From assembly GCF_902826655.1 (NCBI RefSeq), contig NZ_CADEFR010000019.1, positions 1-64,000 on the forward strand: DNA of 64,000 bases, given 5' to 3'. The position numbers and the translations under genes were made by a program. Position 1 is the first letter of the stretch, and every line of letters begins with the position of its first letter. The notes beneath the pieces are model-generated. The model worked only from the letters and a program-made list of their open reading frames with translations. It made no database searches and was not told the origin of the DNA. The DNA comes from an uncultured Methylibium sp. (lineage in GTDB: Bacteria > Pseudomonadota > Gammaproteobacteria > Burkholderiales > Burkholderiaceae_C). Of this stretch, positions 28,882 to 38,116 are shown in pieces.

Positions 28882-29369
28882 GCCGAAGAGAGCACGCCAG
28901 CGAGACCCCCGCGACCGCCTTCCTCAAGCGCGCGAAGCTCGCCTACACCGAGCACCTGTACGACTACGTCGACCGCGGCGGCACGGCGGAGTCGGCGCGC
29001 CAGCTCGGCGTCGACGAGCACCACGTGGTCAAGACCCTGGTGATGCAGGACGATGCGGCGCGGCCGCTGATCGTGCTGATGCACGGCGACCGCCAGGTCA
29101 GCCTCAAGGCGCTGGCGCGCGAGATCGGCGCCAGGAAGGTCGAGCCCTGCGCGCCCGAGGTGGCGCAACGCCACAGCGGCTACCGGGTCGGCGGCACCTC
29201 GCCCTTCGGCACGAAGAAGGCGATGCCGGTCTACGTCGAAGCGGGCGTGCTGGACCTGCCGCTGATCTACATCAACGGCGGCCGGCGCGGCTACCTGGTC
29301 GGCGTCGACCCGCGCGTGGCGATGCCGCTGCTGCAGGCGCGCGCGGTGAACTGCGCACTGGCCGGCTGA
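28878..29369 (+). CDS. ybaK: Cys-tRNA(Pro) deacylase YbaK/EbsC
   Basis: 163 residues. The YbaK fold is marked by the HHVVKTLVM region with the catalytic Lys (near 49), KALAREIGARKVE, and GYRVGGTSPFGTKK near 106. It hydrolyses Cys-tRNA(Pro) mischarged by ProRS. The start overlaps the acyl-CoA synthetase stop by 4 bases. Confidence 0.92.
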   Translation: MSRREHASETPATAFLKRAKLAYTEHLYDYVDRGGTAESARQLGVDEHHVVKTLVMQDDAARPLIVLMHGDRQVSLKALAREIGARKVEPCAPEVAQRHSGYRVGGTSPFGTKKAMPVYVEAGVLDLPLIYINGGRRGYLVGVDPRVAMPLLQARAVNCALAG

Positions 29370-29679
29370 GCCATCGCGGTGCGACGTGTCGCGCCGGCGA
29401 CGCACCGCACGCGCAGAGCGATCGACTGGGTGCCGAAGCGCATGCTTATCGGCGGCTGGCCCGGTCGAGATCTCCCTACAGTGACCCGGTCAGCTGTGGA
29501 TGCGATCTCGCGTCGCTGGCGCGGCAGGGGGCCGTCGTGGCTCCCACTGGCACGGTTGCGGGGGCAACCGGTGTCGGGCCGCGGATCCAAACGGGGGGTC
29601 GGTCCGTGAAACTCAGTCTCGAACCGCCGCTGGCGACCGCCAGCGCGGCGCTCGCCAGGCTCGATGAGCCGAGGCCGCC
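29370..29679. other. Gap with an imperfect hairpin, no gene seen
   Basis: The 310 bases after ybaK contain GCGGTGC (29376-29382) facing GCACCGC (29402-29408) around an inner GTCGC/GCGAC stem, an imperfect hairpin with no T-tract. A TACAGT at about 29475 is the only -10-like hexamer I noted. No ORF with convincing coding character or similarity was found. Confidence 0.4.
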
Positions 29680-30246
29680 ATGCCGCTCACCGGCCTGACG
29701 CCGGAAGGCCAGCGCGCGCTGGCCTGCATGCAGCAGCTCGCCGATTGCCGCGCGCAGGGCACGCTCGACGGCCCGGACTTCGTGGCCAGGGCCTTGCGTG
29801 CGGTGGCCGAGGGCCTGGGTTGCGACCGCATGAGCCTGTGGCTGCACGGCGACCACGCGGGCGGGCGTGCACTGGTGTGCCGTGGCCTGCACGACGGCAG
29901 CGGCCGCGTCGCGCCGAGCGAGCTGCCGCCGCTCGTCGAGGCCGAACACGCGGCCTACTTCGAGGCGCTCGACCGCCACGGCATCCTGAGCGCGGCCGAT
30001 GCGCAGCAGCATCCGGCGCTGGTCTCGATGCGCGAGGTCTATCTGCTACCGCAGGACATCCGCTCGCTGCTCGACGTGCCCTTCGCGGCCAACGGCCGGC
30101 GCATCGGCCTGCTGTGCGGCGAACAGGCCGGCCGGCGCATCGACTGGCAACCGGCGCAGGTGGCGCTGATGCGGCGCGCCGGCATCGTCGGCAGCCTGCT
30201 GTTCGAGCGGCAGCGCCTCCACGACGCGCGACTCGGCCCGGTCTGA
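29680..30246 (+). CDS. GAF-domain protein
   Basis: 188 residues forming a single GAF module: [22 protein letters not shown] near 30-50, then [30 protein letters not shown] near 115-145 (key LDVPF and GLLCGE elements). No output domain is attached. GAF modules bind small ligands or cofactors, or dimerise; partners here are unknown. It resembles the N-terminal sensor of many GAF-GGDEF proteins. The start lacks a strong Shine-Dalgarno. Confidence 0.75.
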   Translation: MPLTGLTPEGQRALACMQQLADCRAQGTLDGPDFVARALRAVAEGLGCDRMSLWLHGDHAGGRALVCRGLHDGSGRVAPSELPPLVEAEHAAYFEALDRHGILSAADAQQHPALVSMREVYLLPQDIRSLLDVPFAANGRRIGLLCGEQAGRRIDWQPAQVALMRRAGIVGSLLFERQRLHDARLGPV

Positions 30247-30280
30247 GCGACGCGGGTGGAGCGGGTCACGGAGGCGGCGG

Positions 30281-30286
30281 CAGAAT
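30281..30286 (+). promoter_or_regulatory. Candidate -10 element of plsY, leaderless spacing
   Basis: CAGAAT ends exactly 6 bases before the plsY ATG (30293). No Shine-Dalgarno is present, matching the leaderless geometry seen at 2050, 31940, 33761, 39049 and 40135. Confidence 0.45.
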
Positions 30287-30292
30287 AGCCGC

Positions 30293-30931
30293 ATGCTCCC
30301 GTTCGCTCCCCTGCTGGCCACACTGGCCGCCTACCTCGTCGGTTCGCTGTCCTTCGCGGTCATCGTCAGCCGCGCCTTCGGCCTGGCCGACCCGCGCAGC
30401 TACGGCTCCGGCAACCCCGGCGCGACCAACGTGCTGCGTTCCGGCAAGAAGGCCGCGGCGATCCTGACCCTGGTCCTCGACGCCGCCAAGGGCGCGGTGC
30501 CGGTGTGGCTGGTCGACCGCTACGGCGCGGCCTACGGCCTGGGCGAGGGCACGCAGGCGCTGGTCGGGCTGGCCGCCTTCGTCGGTCACCTGTGGCCGGT
30601 GTTCTTCGGCTTCAAGGGCGGCAAGGGCGTGGCCACTGCGGCCGGCGTGCTGCTGGCGCTGAACCCCTGGCTGGCGCTGGCGACGCTGGCCAGCTTCGCG
30701 ATCATCCTGGCCTTCTTTCGCTACGTGTCGCTGGCCTCGATCGTCGCGGCCGTGTTCGCACCCTTCTACCAGCTGCTGATCTGGGGCATGGGCGAGACGG
30801 CGATGGCGATCCTCGTCATGAGCCTGTTGCTCGTCTGGCGCCACAGCGCCAACATCCAGAAGCTGCTGGCCGGCACCGAGAGCAAGTTCGGCCAGAAGGC
30901 GCAGGCGGTTCACCACAAGGGGCAGTCATGA
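30293..30931 (+). CDS. plsY: Glycerol-3-phosphate acyltransferase PlsY
   Basis: 212 residues with five hydrophobic helices. All three PlsY motifs are visible: [12 protein letters not shown] (about 39-50), the [21 protein letters not shown] block (about 99-119, key GGKG), and [14 protein letters not shown] near the C-terminus. It transfers acyl groups from acyl-phosphate to glycerol-3-phosphate at the inner membrane. Its stop overlaps the ATG of a RidA gene. Confidence 0.96.
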   Translation: MLPFAPLLATLAAYLVGSLSFAVIVSRAFGLADPRSYGSGNPGATNVLRSGKKAAAILTLVLDAAKGAVPVWLVDRYGAAYGLGEGTQALVGLAAFVGHLWPVFFGFKGGKGVATAAGVLLALNPWLALATLASFAIILAFFRYVSLASIVAAVFAPFYQLLIWGMGETAMAILVMSLLLVWRHSANIQKLLAGTESKFGQKAQAVHHKGQS

Positions 30932-31275
30932 CCATTCAACGTTTCGATGTCGGCACGCGCTTGTCCGAGATGGCCGTTCACCACGGCACCGCCTACCTCG
31001 CCGGCCAGGTGGCCGCCGACGCGACGCAGGACATCCGTGGCCAGACGCAGCAGGTGCTGGCGCAGATCGACGCGCTGCTGGCGCGCGCCGGCACCGACAA
31101 GCGCAAGCTCCTGATGGTGCAGATCTTCATCGTCGACCTGGCCGACTTCCCGGCGATGAACGAGGTCTGGGAAGCCTGGGTGCCGGCCGGCCACGCACCG
31201 CCTCGCGCCACCGTTCAGGCCCGCCTCGCGAAGGCGGAGTGGAAGATTGAAATGGTTGTGACAGCAGCGCTGTAG
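30928..31275 (+). CDS. RidA/YjgF-family protein
   Basis: 115 residues. The YjgF fold is seen in [22 protein letters not shown] and [22 protein letters not shown], and the C-terminus has [10 protein letters not shown] with the Arg used by RidA to hold its substrate. RidA deaminates reactive enamine/imine intermediates; some members have other roles. ATGA overlap with plsY implies coupling. Confidence 0.88.
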   Translation: MTIQRFDVGTRLSEMAVHHGTAYLAGQVAADATQDIRGQTQQVLAQIDALLARAGTDKRKLLMVQIFIVDLADFPAMNEVWEAWVPAGHAPPRATVQARLAKAEWKIEMVVTAAL

Positions 31276-31285
31276 GCGCGGTCGC

Positions 31286-31933
31286 TCAACTCGCGACCCG
31301 GTCTGCCAGCCCCAGCGCCGCCGGGTCGCCGCGGCCGACGCGCACCAGCACCGGCTCGTCGCCGCTCAGGTCGATCACCGTGGTCGGCTGCATCGGGCAG
31401 GCGCCGGCATCGACGACGGCCTGCAGCTGCTTCTCGTAGCGCGCGCGGATGTCGTGCGGGTCGTTCAGCGGCTCGCGTTCGCCGGGCGGGATCAGCGTCG
31501 TGGCCAGCAGCGGCTGGCCGAAGACCTCGAGCAGCGCCTGCGTCGCCGCATGCGCCGGCACGCGCAGCCCGATGGTGCGGCGCGACGGGTGCGACACGCG
31601 GCGCGGCACTTCCTTGGTCGCCTCGAGGATGAAGGTGTAGGGCCCCGGCGTGCCCAGCTTGAGCAGGCGGTACTGCTTGTTGTCGACGCGCGCGTAGCTG
31701 GCCAGTTCGCTCAGGTCGCGGCACAGCAGCGTCAGGTGGTGCTTGTCGTTGTCGTCGAAGCCGCGCAGCCGCCGCAGCCGCTCGGCGGCCGCCTTGTCGT
31801 CGAGGTGGCAGACCAGCGCGTAGCTCGAGTCGGTGGGGATCGCCGCGATGCCGCCGCCGTGCAGGATCTGCGCGGCCTGCTTCAGCAGCCGCGGCTGCGG
31901 GTTGTCGGGGTGGACCTCGAAGTATTGCGACAT
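31286..31933 (-). CDS. Sua5/YciO/YrdC-type protein (YciO-like)
   Basis: 215 residues. The nucleotide/bicarbonate site is seen in GGGIAAIPTDSSYALVCHL near 27-45 and LGTPGPYTFILEATKEVP near 93-110, with HPSRRTIGLRVP. YciO proteins are relatives of TsaC/Sua5, which make threonylcarbamoyl-AMP for tRNA t6A; YciO activity is weaker and its role less clear. A GAGAAT (31945-31940) ends 6 bases before the ATG, a leaderless-type spacing. The PHP-DMT genes lie upstream on the same strand. Confidence 0.88.
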   Translation of the reverse strand: MSQYFEVHPDNPQPRLLKQAAQILHGGGIAAIPTDSSYALVCHLDDKAAAERLRRLRGFDDNDKHHLTLLCRDLSELASYARVDNKQYRLLKLGTPGPYTFILEATKEVPRRVSHPSRRTIGLRVPAHAATQALLEVFGQPLLATTLIPPGEREPLNDPHDIRARYEKQLQAVVDAGACPMQPTTVIDLSGDEPVLVRVGRGDPAALGLADRVAS

Positions 31934-31943
31934 GCCGGCATTC

Positions 31944-32894
31944 TCAGTCCGCGACGGGGGCGAGTTCGCTCGGCGCCGCCTGCCGCGCTGCCTGGCTCTC
32001 GCGCAGGTTCAGCCACACCGAGGCCGCGCCGCAGGCCGCGACCACCGCCATGCCGACGAAGGCCCAGCCGTCGGGGACGTGGCGGAACGCGACCCATCCG
32101 GCCAAGCTGGCGAAGGCGATCTGGACGTAGGTGAAGGGCATCAGCAAGGCCATCGGCGCCAGGCCCAGCGCGAGGATCAGGCACAGGTGCCCGGCGGTGC
32201 CGGCCAGGCCACCCAGCAGCAGCAGCGCCCAGTGGGCCGGCGGTGCGGCAGCCAGCGCGGGCAGCACGTCGACCGGGCTCAGCAGCAGCACCGCCGACAT
32301 GATGAGCGTGCCGACGAAGCCGGTGTAGAAGTGCGTCGTCAGCGGATGCTCCAGCCCCGACAGCCGGCGCGTCAGCAGCTGGAAGCTCGCATAGCACATC
32401 GCCATCGTCAGCGGCAGCAGCGCGACCCAGCCGAACAGGCCGCTGCCGGGCCGCACGACGATCAGCGCGCCGGCAAAGCCGCCCAGCACCAGCAGCGCGC
32501 GCAGCGGCGACAGCTTCTCGTGCAGGAACAGCGCGGCCAGCACCGTCACCAGCACCGGGGTCAGCATGCCGACCGCCGTGTACTCGGCCACGGGCATGTA
32601 CTGGATGCCGTAGAACAGCAGCGCGCTGGTCAGCAGCAGCAGCGCACCGCGCAGGGTCTGGAAGCGCGGGTGCCCGCTGCGGAACAGGTTGCCGCCGCCA
32701 CGCAGCAGGCGCAGGCCCAGCCACGCGCCCATCACCAGCGCCTGGATCGCGTAGCGCACCCACAGGATGACCAGCACCGCCAGCGTCTGGCCCAGGTACT
32801 TGGCGGTGGTGTCGAGCGTCGCGAAGCACATCCCCATCACGAGCACCAGCGCCACGCCGAGCAGCGGGCGGGCGCGGTCGGCGCCGGAGGTCAC
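31944..32894 (-). CDS. EamA/DMT-family permease
   Basis: 316 residues from a GTG overlapping the PHP stop (GTGA). About ten hydrophobic helices occur in two EamA repeats, the first with VRYAIQALVMGAWL and a YTAVGMLTPVLVTVLAALFLHEKLSP-type helix (key PVLV and LHEKL). It is an inner-membrane drug/metabolite transporter, substrate unknown. A central gene of PHP-DMT-yciO. Confidence 0.88.
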   Translation of the reverse strand: MTSGADRARPLLGVALVLVMGMCFATLDTTAKYLGQTLAVLVILWVRYAIQALVMGAWLGLRLLRGGGNLFRSGHPRFQTLRGALLLLTSALLFYGIQYMPVAEYTAVGMLTPVLVTVLAALFLHEKLSPLRALLVLGGFAGALIVVRPGSGLFGWVALLPLTMAMCYASFQLLTRRLSGLEHPLTTHFYTGFVGTLIMSAVLLLSPVDVLPALAAAPPAHWALLLLGGLAGTAGHLCLILALGLAPMALLMPFTYVQIAFASLAGWVAFRHVPDGWAFVGMAVVAACGAASVWLNLRESQAARQAAPSELAPVAD

Positions 32895-33754
32895 GGGCGC
32901 TGCACCCGGTCGGCCAGTGCTTCCCAGACCGGCGACAGCCTGCCCGGCAGCCAGGGCAGGGCGCCGAGGTCGGTGCGGCTCTCGCCGGGCGCGTGGAAGT
33001 CGCTGCCGCGCGAGGCGAGCAGGTCGAACTCCTGCGCCATGTCGGCGTACTTCACGTACTCGGCCGTCGTGTGGCTGCCGGTCACGACCTCGACCGCGCG
33101 CCCGCCGTGCGCGATGAACTCGGTGAAGAGCGCGTACTCCTCGGTGGGCGTGAACTTGTAGCGCCCCGGGTGCGCGATGACGGCGGTGCCGCCGGCCTGC
33201 GTGATCCAGCGCACCGCGTCGCCGAGCCCGGCCCAGCGGTGCGGCACGTAGCCGGGCTTGCCCTCGGTCAGGTAGTTGCGGAACACCTCGTTGGTGTTGC
33301 CGCACACGCCGCGCTCGACCAGGAAGCGCGCGAAGTGCGTGCGTGCGACCAGCTCCGGGTTGCCGGCGTGCTGCAGCGCGCCCTCGTAGGCGCCGGGGAT
33401 GCCGACGCGCGCCAGGGCCTCGGCCATCTCGCGCGCCCGCTGGCCGCGCCCGCCGCGCGTGGCCTGCAGGCCGGCAGCGAGTTGCGCGTCCTGGGCGTCG
33501 AAGCCCAGGCCGACGATGTGCACGGTGATGCCGGCGAAGCTGACCGAGATCTCGGTGCCGGTCAGGTAGGGCAGGCCCAGCGCCAGCGCGGCGTCGCGCG
33601 CACGCGCCTGGCCGGCGATCTCGTCGTGGTCGGTCAGTGCCCACAGCTCGACGCCGTTGGCGTGGGCCCGTGCCGCCAGCGCCTCGGGCGCGAGCGTGCC
33701 GTCGGACACGCTGGAGTGGCAGTGCAGGTCGGCGTTGAGGACGGTGGCGCTCAC
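32891..33754 (-). CDS. PHP-domain phosphoesterase (RNase AM/TrpH-like)
   Basis: 287 residues from a GTG. The PHP metal motifs are present: NADLHCHSSVSDG (about 7-19), WALTDHDEIAG near 38-48, GTEISV near 66, IAHPGRYK near 192 and GSDFH near 250. E. coli YciV/TrpH (RNase AM) has 5'-3' exonuclease and 3',5'-nucleoside bisphosphate phosphatase activity. Its neighbour yciO is a neighbour in E. coli too. A TACAAT lies 6 bases upstream of the GTG. Confidence 0.9.
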   Translation of the reverse strand: MSATVLNADLHCHSSVSDGTLAPEALAARAHANGVELWALTDHDEIAGQARARDAALALGLPYLTGTEISVSFAGITVHIVGLGFDAQDAQLAAGLQATRGGRGQRAREMAEALARVGIPGAYEGALQHAGNPELVARTHFARFLVERGVCGNTNEVFRNYLTEGKPGYVPHRWAGLGDAVRWITQAGGTAVIAHPGRYKFTPTEEYALFTEFIAHGGRAVEVVTGSHTTAEYVKYADMAQEFDLLASRGSDFHAPGESRTDLGALPWLPGRLSPVWEALADRVQRP

Positions 33755-33760
33755 CGACCG

Positions 33761-33766
33761 ATTGTA
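33761..33766 (-). promoter_or_regulatory. Candidate -10 element of PHP-DMT-yciO, leaderless spacing
   Basis: On the minus strand TACAAT (five of six to consensus) is followed by 6 bases and then GTG at 33754, so the transcript would start at the start codon. No -35 is convincing. Confidence 0.5.
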
Positions 33767-33779
33767 GGAAGTGACGCGC

Positions 33780-34967
33780 TCAGCGCTCGACCCGCAGGAT
33801 GCGCCCGTCGGCCTGGTCGGTCAGCAGGTAGAGCCAGCCGTCCGGGCCCTGGCGCACGTCGCGGATGCGGCCGACCTCGTTGAGCGGCAGGCGTTCTTCC
33901 TTGACGACGCGCCTGCCGTCGAGCTCGAGCCGCACCAGCAGCTGGCCGCGCAGCGCGCCGACGAAGAGGTTGCCCTTCCAGCCGGGGTAGCGGTCGCTGG
34001 TCAGGAAGGCCATGCCGCTGGGGCCGATCGACGGCACCCAGTAGGTGACCGGCTGCTCCATGCCGGGCTTGGCGCTGCCTTCGCCGATCTTGCGGCCGCT
34101 GCCGTAGTCGACGCCATAGGTGATGACCGGCCAGCCGTAGTTGAGGCCGGCCTCGTCGACGTTGATCTCGTCGCCGCCCTCGGGGCCGTGCTCGTGGGTC
34201 CACAGCACGCCGGTGGCCGGATGCAGCGCGGCGCCCTGCGGGTTGCGGTGGCCGATGCTCCAGATCTCGGGCCGCGCGCCCGGCGTGGCGACGTGCGGGT
34301 TGTCGGCCGGCACGCGGCCGTCGGCCTCGATGCGCACGACCTTGCCGACGTGGTTGTCCAGCTTCTGCGCCAGGTCGCGGTGGAACAGGCGGTCGCCGGT
34401 CGTCACGAACAGCCGACCGTCGCGCGCGAACACCAGCCGCGACCCGAAGTGCGCGGTGCTCGCGAGCTTGGGCTGCTGGCGGAAGATGACCTGCACCTCG
34501 TCGAGCCGGTCGCCGCTGAGCTTGCCGCGTGCGACGCTGGTGCCGTTGCTGCGGCCCGGGCCGGGCTCGGAGTAGCTCCAGTAGACCCAGCGGTTGTCGG
34601 CGAACTTCGGGTCCAGCACGACGTCGAGCAGGCCGCCCTGCGAGCGCGCGTCGACCTCGGGCAGGCCCTGCAGCGGCGGGCCGACCTCGCCGCTGGCCGA
34701 GACGATGCGCATGCGGCCGGCGCGCTCGGTCACGAGCAGCCGCCCATCGGGCAGGAAAGCCAGGCCCCAGGGATGGTGCAGGCCGCCGGCCACGGTGACG
34801 AGCTTCAGGCCCTGCGGCCCGGGGATCACGGCCGAGCCGTTGAGCACCGGCAGCCGGAAGCCGTTGCTCGACTGCGCGCAGGCCGCGCCGCCGGCCAGCA
34901 GTGCGGCCAGGGCGAGCCCGGTCCACAGGCGACGGCGCAACATCGGGTCGGGAGCTGGCTCTCGCAT
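33780..34967 (-). CDS. PQQ-dependent aldose-type sugar dehydrogenase (first copy)
   Basis: 395 residues. A signal peptide runs from about Arg10 to the AQSSNG region. The soluble glucose/sorbosone dehydrogenase beta-propeller follows: LHHPWGLAFLPDGRLLVTERAG near 64-85 (key PWG and TERAG), SQGGLLDVVLDP, ARPEIWSIGHRNPQGAA near 230, HEHGPEGGDEIN and GPDGWLYLLTD. It should oxidise aldoses in the periplasm with PQQ. TAGACT (34980-34975) lies 7 bases before ATG 34967, which favours that start over ATG 34943. The second copy is 49 bases upstream. Confidence 0.9.
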   Translation of the reverse strand: MREPAPDPMLRRRLWTGLALAALLAGGAACAQSSNGFRLPVLNGSAVIPGPQGLKLVTVAGGLHHPWGLAFLPDGRLLVTERAGRMRIVSASGEVGPPLQGLPEVDARSQGGLLDVVLDPKFADNRWVYWSYSEPGPGRSNGTSVARGKLSGDRLDEVQVIFRQQPKLASTAHFGSRLVFARDGRLFVTTGDRLFHRDLAQKLDNHVGKVVRIEADGRVPADNPHVATPGARPEIWSIGHRNPQGAALHPATGVLWTHEHGPEGGDEINVDEAGLNYGWPVITYGVDYGSGRKIGEGSAKPGMEQPVTYWVPSIGPSGMAFLTSDRYPGWKGNLFVGALRGQLLVRLELDGRRVVKEERLPLNEVGRIRDVRQGPDGWLYLLTDQADGRILRVER

Positions 34968-35016
34968 CGACCGGAGTCTAGAGGCTCGCGGCCTGGCGCG
35001 CCGCGCCTGGCGCGGC

Positions 35017-36288
35017 TCAGCGGTCGATGCGCACCAGCCGGCCGCTGTCGGTCAGGAGGTAGATCCAGCCGTCGGGTCCCTGCTTGACGCAGCGGATGCG
35101 CTGGCCGAGGCTGCCGAACAGGCGCTCGCGCGAGACCTCGGTGGCGCCGTTCAGCGCGATGCGCCACAGCGCCGTGCCCGCCAGCGCACCCAGCATGGCG
35201 TTGCCCTGCCATTCCGGGAAGCCGGCGCCGGTATAGAACATCAGCCCCGACGGCGCGATCGACTGCGGCGGCCAGTAGCTCACCGGCTCGACATAGCCCG
35301 GCGAGTGCACGCCGCCGCCGATGCGGCAGGCGTCGTTGGCCGGGCTCGCGCCGTAGGGACAGCCGTAGCTCACGTTCGGCCAGCCGAAGTTGCCGCCGGC
35401 GACGACGCGGTTCAGCTCGTCACCGCCCTGCGGGCCATGTTCCACCAGCCACAGGTCGCCGGTGGTCGGATGCACCGCCGCGCCCTGCGGGTTGCGGTGG
35501 CCGTAGCTCCAGATCTCGGGCCGCGCGCCGGCGCCGAGGCTGGGATTGCCGCTGGGGATGCTGCCGTCGCGGTTGATGCGCACCACCTTGCCCAGCGTGC
35601 CGGTGAGGTCCTGCGCCGGCGTCTCGCGGGTGCGCTCGCCGAGCGAGACGAACAGCGTGCGGTCGCTGCGGAAGGCCAGGCGCGAGCCGAAGTGGCCGTC
35701 GCCGTTGACCTTGGGCGTCTGGCGGTAGATGACCGCGACGTTGTCGAGCTGCGTGCCCGACAGCCGGCCGCGCGCGACCGCGGTGCCGCTGTTGTCGCCG
35801 TTCGCGTTGCCCTCGACGTAGGTCAGGTAGACCCAGGGATCGGTCGCGAAGTCGGGGTCGATGGCGACGTCGAGCAGGCCGCCCTGGCCGTTGGGCATGG
35901 TCACGACCACCGGCACATTGGCGACCGGACCCGACAGCGTCGCGGTGCTGCCGCTCAGCGTCGCGATGCGCAGCGTGCCGCCCTTCTCGGTGATCAGCAG
36001 GCGCCCGTCGGGCAGGAAGGCCATGCCCCAGGGGCTGGCGAGCGACGAGGTGAGCGTCGTCGTGCGGGCCGGGCCGGTCGGCGGCGGGCCGGAGGGAGGC
36101 GGTGGGGCGGGCGGCGGGCCGCCGGCGACCGGGGGCGATGCGGCGTCGCCGCCCCCGCCGCCGCAGGCGCTCAGCACGCCGGCGGTGCCGCCGGCCGCGG
36201 CCAGGCCGCACAGGGCGGTGAGTCTTGCAAGCGTCTGGCGTCGCCGGGCCAGCGGGGTCGTGTCTTCGGGGCGGGATTCAGTGCTCAT
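35017..36288 (-). CDS. PQQ-dependent aldose-type sugar dehydrogenase (second copy), lipoprotein
   Basis: 423 residues. The N-terminus has ARRRQTLARL, a hydrophobic helix and a lipobox VLSAC with the Cys near 41, followed by a Gly/Pro-rich linker (about 43-72). The same beta-propeller follows: SPWGMAFLPDGRLLITEKGG, GQGGLLDVAIDP, ARPEIWSYGHRNPQGAA, EHGPQGGDEL and GPDGWIYLLTD. It is likely anchored to a membrane, unlike the soluble first copy. The two are tandem paralogs of moderate similarity. Confidence 0.9.
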   Translation of the reverse strand: MSTESRPEDTTPLARRRQTLARLTALCGLAAAGGTAGVLSACGGGGGDAASPPVAGGPPPAPPPPSGPPPTGPARTTTLTSSLASPWGMAFLPDGRLLITEKGGTLRIATLSGSTATLSGPVANVPVVVTMPNGQGGLLDVAIDPDFATDPWVYLTYVEGNANGDNSGTAVARGRLSGTQLDNVAVIYRQTPKVNGDGHFGSRLAFRSDRTLFVSLGERTRETPAQDLTGTLGKVVRINRDGSIPSGNPSLGAGARPEIWSYGHRNPQGAAVHPTTGDLWLVEHGPQGGDELNRVVAGGNFGWPNVSYGCPYGASPANDACRIGGGVHSPGYVEPVSYWPPQSIAPSGLMFYTGAGFPEWQGNAMLGALAGTALWRIALNGATEVSRERLFGSLGQRIRCVKQGPDGWIYLLTDSGRLVRIDR

Positions 36289-36388
36289 CGTCGGGTCTCG
36301 GCTGACGGCAAGCCTACATCCTGCCTTGAACCGGTGTCGGGGCTGCTACCGAATGCAACCCGCCGCGAGGGTCTCGGGGACCGCCCGC

Positions 36389-38116
36389 TCAGGCGACGGC
36401 CTCCACCACCATCTGCACGCGCTCGCGGCCCTGCCAGCTGTCCACGCTCAGCCGGTAGGCGAGGCGCACGCGGTCGCCGATCGGCTGGTCGTGGCCGAAC
36501 CAGATCGCCTCGCGCTGCGTGCCGCCGTGCCGCAGCGCCAGCTTCAGGTGCTGGGTCCTGGCCGGGTCGCCGACCAGGCGCTGCGACAGCACCTCGAAGT
36601 CGTCGACGAAGACCGGCGCCTCGAAGGCCTGGCCCCAGACCTCGCGGTCGAGCAGCTTCACGGTCTCGGGCGCAAACCACTGGGCGTCCAGCGGGCCGTC
36701 GGTCGGCAGCCGGCGTGCCAGCGCGGCCGCGTCCAGCCACTCGGCCGCCACGACCGACAGCGCCTGCGCGAAGCGCGCGAAATCGGCCTCGGCGACGGTC
36801 GCGCCCGCGGCCATCGCGTGCCCGCCGAAGCGCAGCAGCACGCCGGGCTCGCGCTTGCTGACGAGGTCGAGCGCGTCACGCAGGTGAAAGCCCGCGATCG
36901 ACCGGCCCGAGCCCTTCAGCAGCCCGTCCTGGCCGCGCGCGAACACGAAGCTCGGGCGGTGCAGCCGGTCCTTCAGGCGCGAGGCCACGATGCCGACCAC
37001 GCCCTCGTGGAAGCCGGGGTCGTAGATGGCCAGCGCCGCCGGCGGCTCGCCGGCCGGCATCAGCGCGTCGAGCATGGCCTCGGCCTGTTCGCGCATGCCG
37101 GCCTCGACGTCGCGGCGCTCGCGATTGATCGCGTCGAGCTGCGCCGCCAGCTCCGCGGCGCGGGCGGGCTCGTCGGTCAGCAGGCACTCGATGCCGAGCG
37201 TCATGTTCTCCATGCGGCCGGCGGCGTTGAGGCGCGGGCCGAGCGCGAAACCGAAGTCGAAGCCGCTGGCGCGCGCGGGCTCGCGGCCGGCGGCCGCGAA
37301 CAGCGCCGCGACGCCCGCCTGCATGCGGCCGCTGCGGATGCGCTTGAGGCCCTGCGCGACCAGCCGCCGGTTGTTGGCGTCGAGCTTCACGACGTCGGCC
37401 ACGGTGCCGAGCGCGACGAGGTCGAGCAGCGCGTCGAGCCGCGGCTGTGCGGCCGCATCGAAGGCGCCGCGCGCGCGCAGTTCGCTGCGCAGCGCCAGCA
37501 GGACGTAGAACATCACGCCGACGCCGGCCAGCGACTTGCTGGCGAAGCCGCAGCCCGGCTGGTTGGGGTTGACGATCACGTCGGCGGCCGGCAGCACGAC
37601 CGCGTCGTCGTGCAGCGCCGGCAGGTGGTGGTCGGTCACCAGCACCGCGAGGCCGCGCGCCTTGGCGTGGGCCACGCCCTCCAGGCTGGCGATGCCGTTG
37701 TCGACCGTCACCAGCAGGTCCGGGCGCTGGCCCATCGCCAGGTCGACGATCGCCGGCGTCAGGCCGTAGCCGTGCACGCGCCGGTCGGGCACGACGTAGC
37801 CCAGCGTGTCGGGTCGCGCGCCCAGCAGCGCCAGCCCGCGCAAGGCCACCGCGCAGGCGGTCGCGCCGTCGCAGTCGTAGTCGGCGACGACGACGATGCG
37901 CCGGCCCGCGGCGATCGCATCGGCCAGCAGGCGCGCGGCCTCGGCGCTGCCGCGCAGCTGGTCCGGCGGGATCAGCCGGGCCAGGCCGTCGTCCAGCTGC
38001 TCGGCCGCGGTGATGCCGCGCGCCGCGAACAGCCGCGCCAGCAGCGGATGCACGCCGGCCTGCTCCAGCGCCCAGGCGGTGCGCGGCGGCACGTCGCGGA
38101 CGGTGATCTGCGTCAC
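36389..38116 (-). CDS. recJ: Single-strand DNA exonuclease RecJ
   Basis: 575 residues from a GTG overlapping the upstream stop (GTGA). The DHH phosphoesterase motifs are clear: VVVADYDCDGATAC near 75-88, LVTVDNGI near 130, LVTDHHLPA near 155 and NPNQPGCGF near 175. The DHHA1 region has RFGGHAMAAGATV near 428. RecJ degrades ssDNA 5'-3' in RecFOR repair and mismatch repair. The length is typical. Confidence 0.95.
   Translation of the reverse strand: MTQITVRDVPPRTAWALEQAGVHPLLARLFAARGITAAEQLDDGLARLIPPDQLRGSAEAARLLADAIAAGRRIVVVADYDCDGATACAVALRGLALLGARPDTLGYVVPDRRVHGYGLTPAIVDLAMGQRPDLLVTVDNGIASLEGVAHAKARGLAVLVTDHHLPALHDDAVVLPAADVIVNPNQPGCGFASKSLAGVGVMFYVLLALRSELRARGAFDAAAQPRLDALLDLVALGTVADVVKLDANNRRLVAQGLKRIRSGRMQAGVAALFAAAGREPARASGFDFGFALGPRLNAAGRMENMTLGIECLLTDEPARAAELAAQLDAINRERRDVEAGMREQAEAMLDALMPAGEPPAALAIYDPGFHEGVVGIVASRLKDRLHRPSFVFARGQDGLLKGSGRSIAGFHLRDALDLVSKREPGVLLRFGGHAMAAGATVAEADFARFAQALSVVAAEWLDAAALARRLPTDGPLDAQWFAPETVKLLDREVWGQAFEAPVFVDDFEVLSQRLVGDPARTQHLKLALRHGGTQREAIWFGHDQPIGDRVRLAYRLSVDSWQGRERVQMVVEAVA

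Noticed and set aside
29376-29408. The hairpin after ybaK as a terminator
   Set aside because: The stem has a 5-base bulge and no T-tract follows, so it is only noted in the gap entry.
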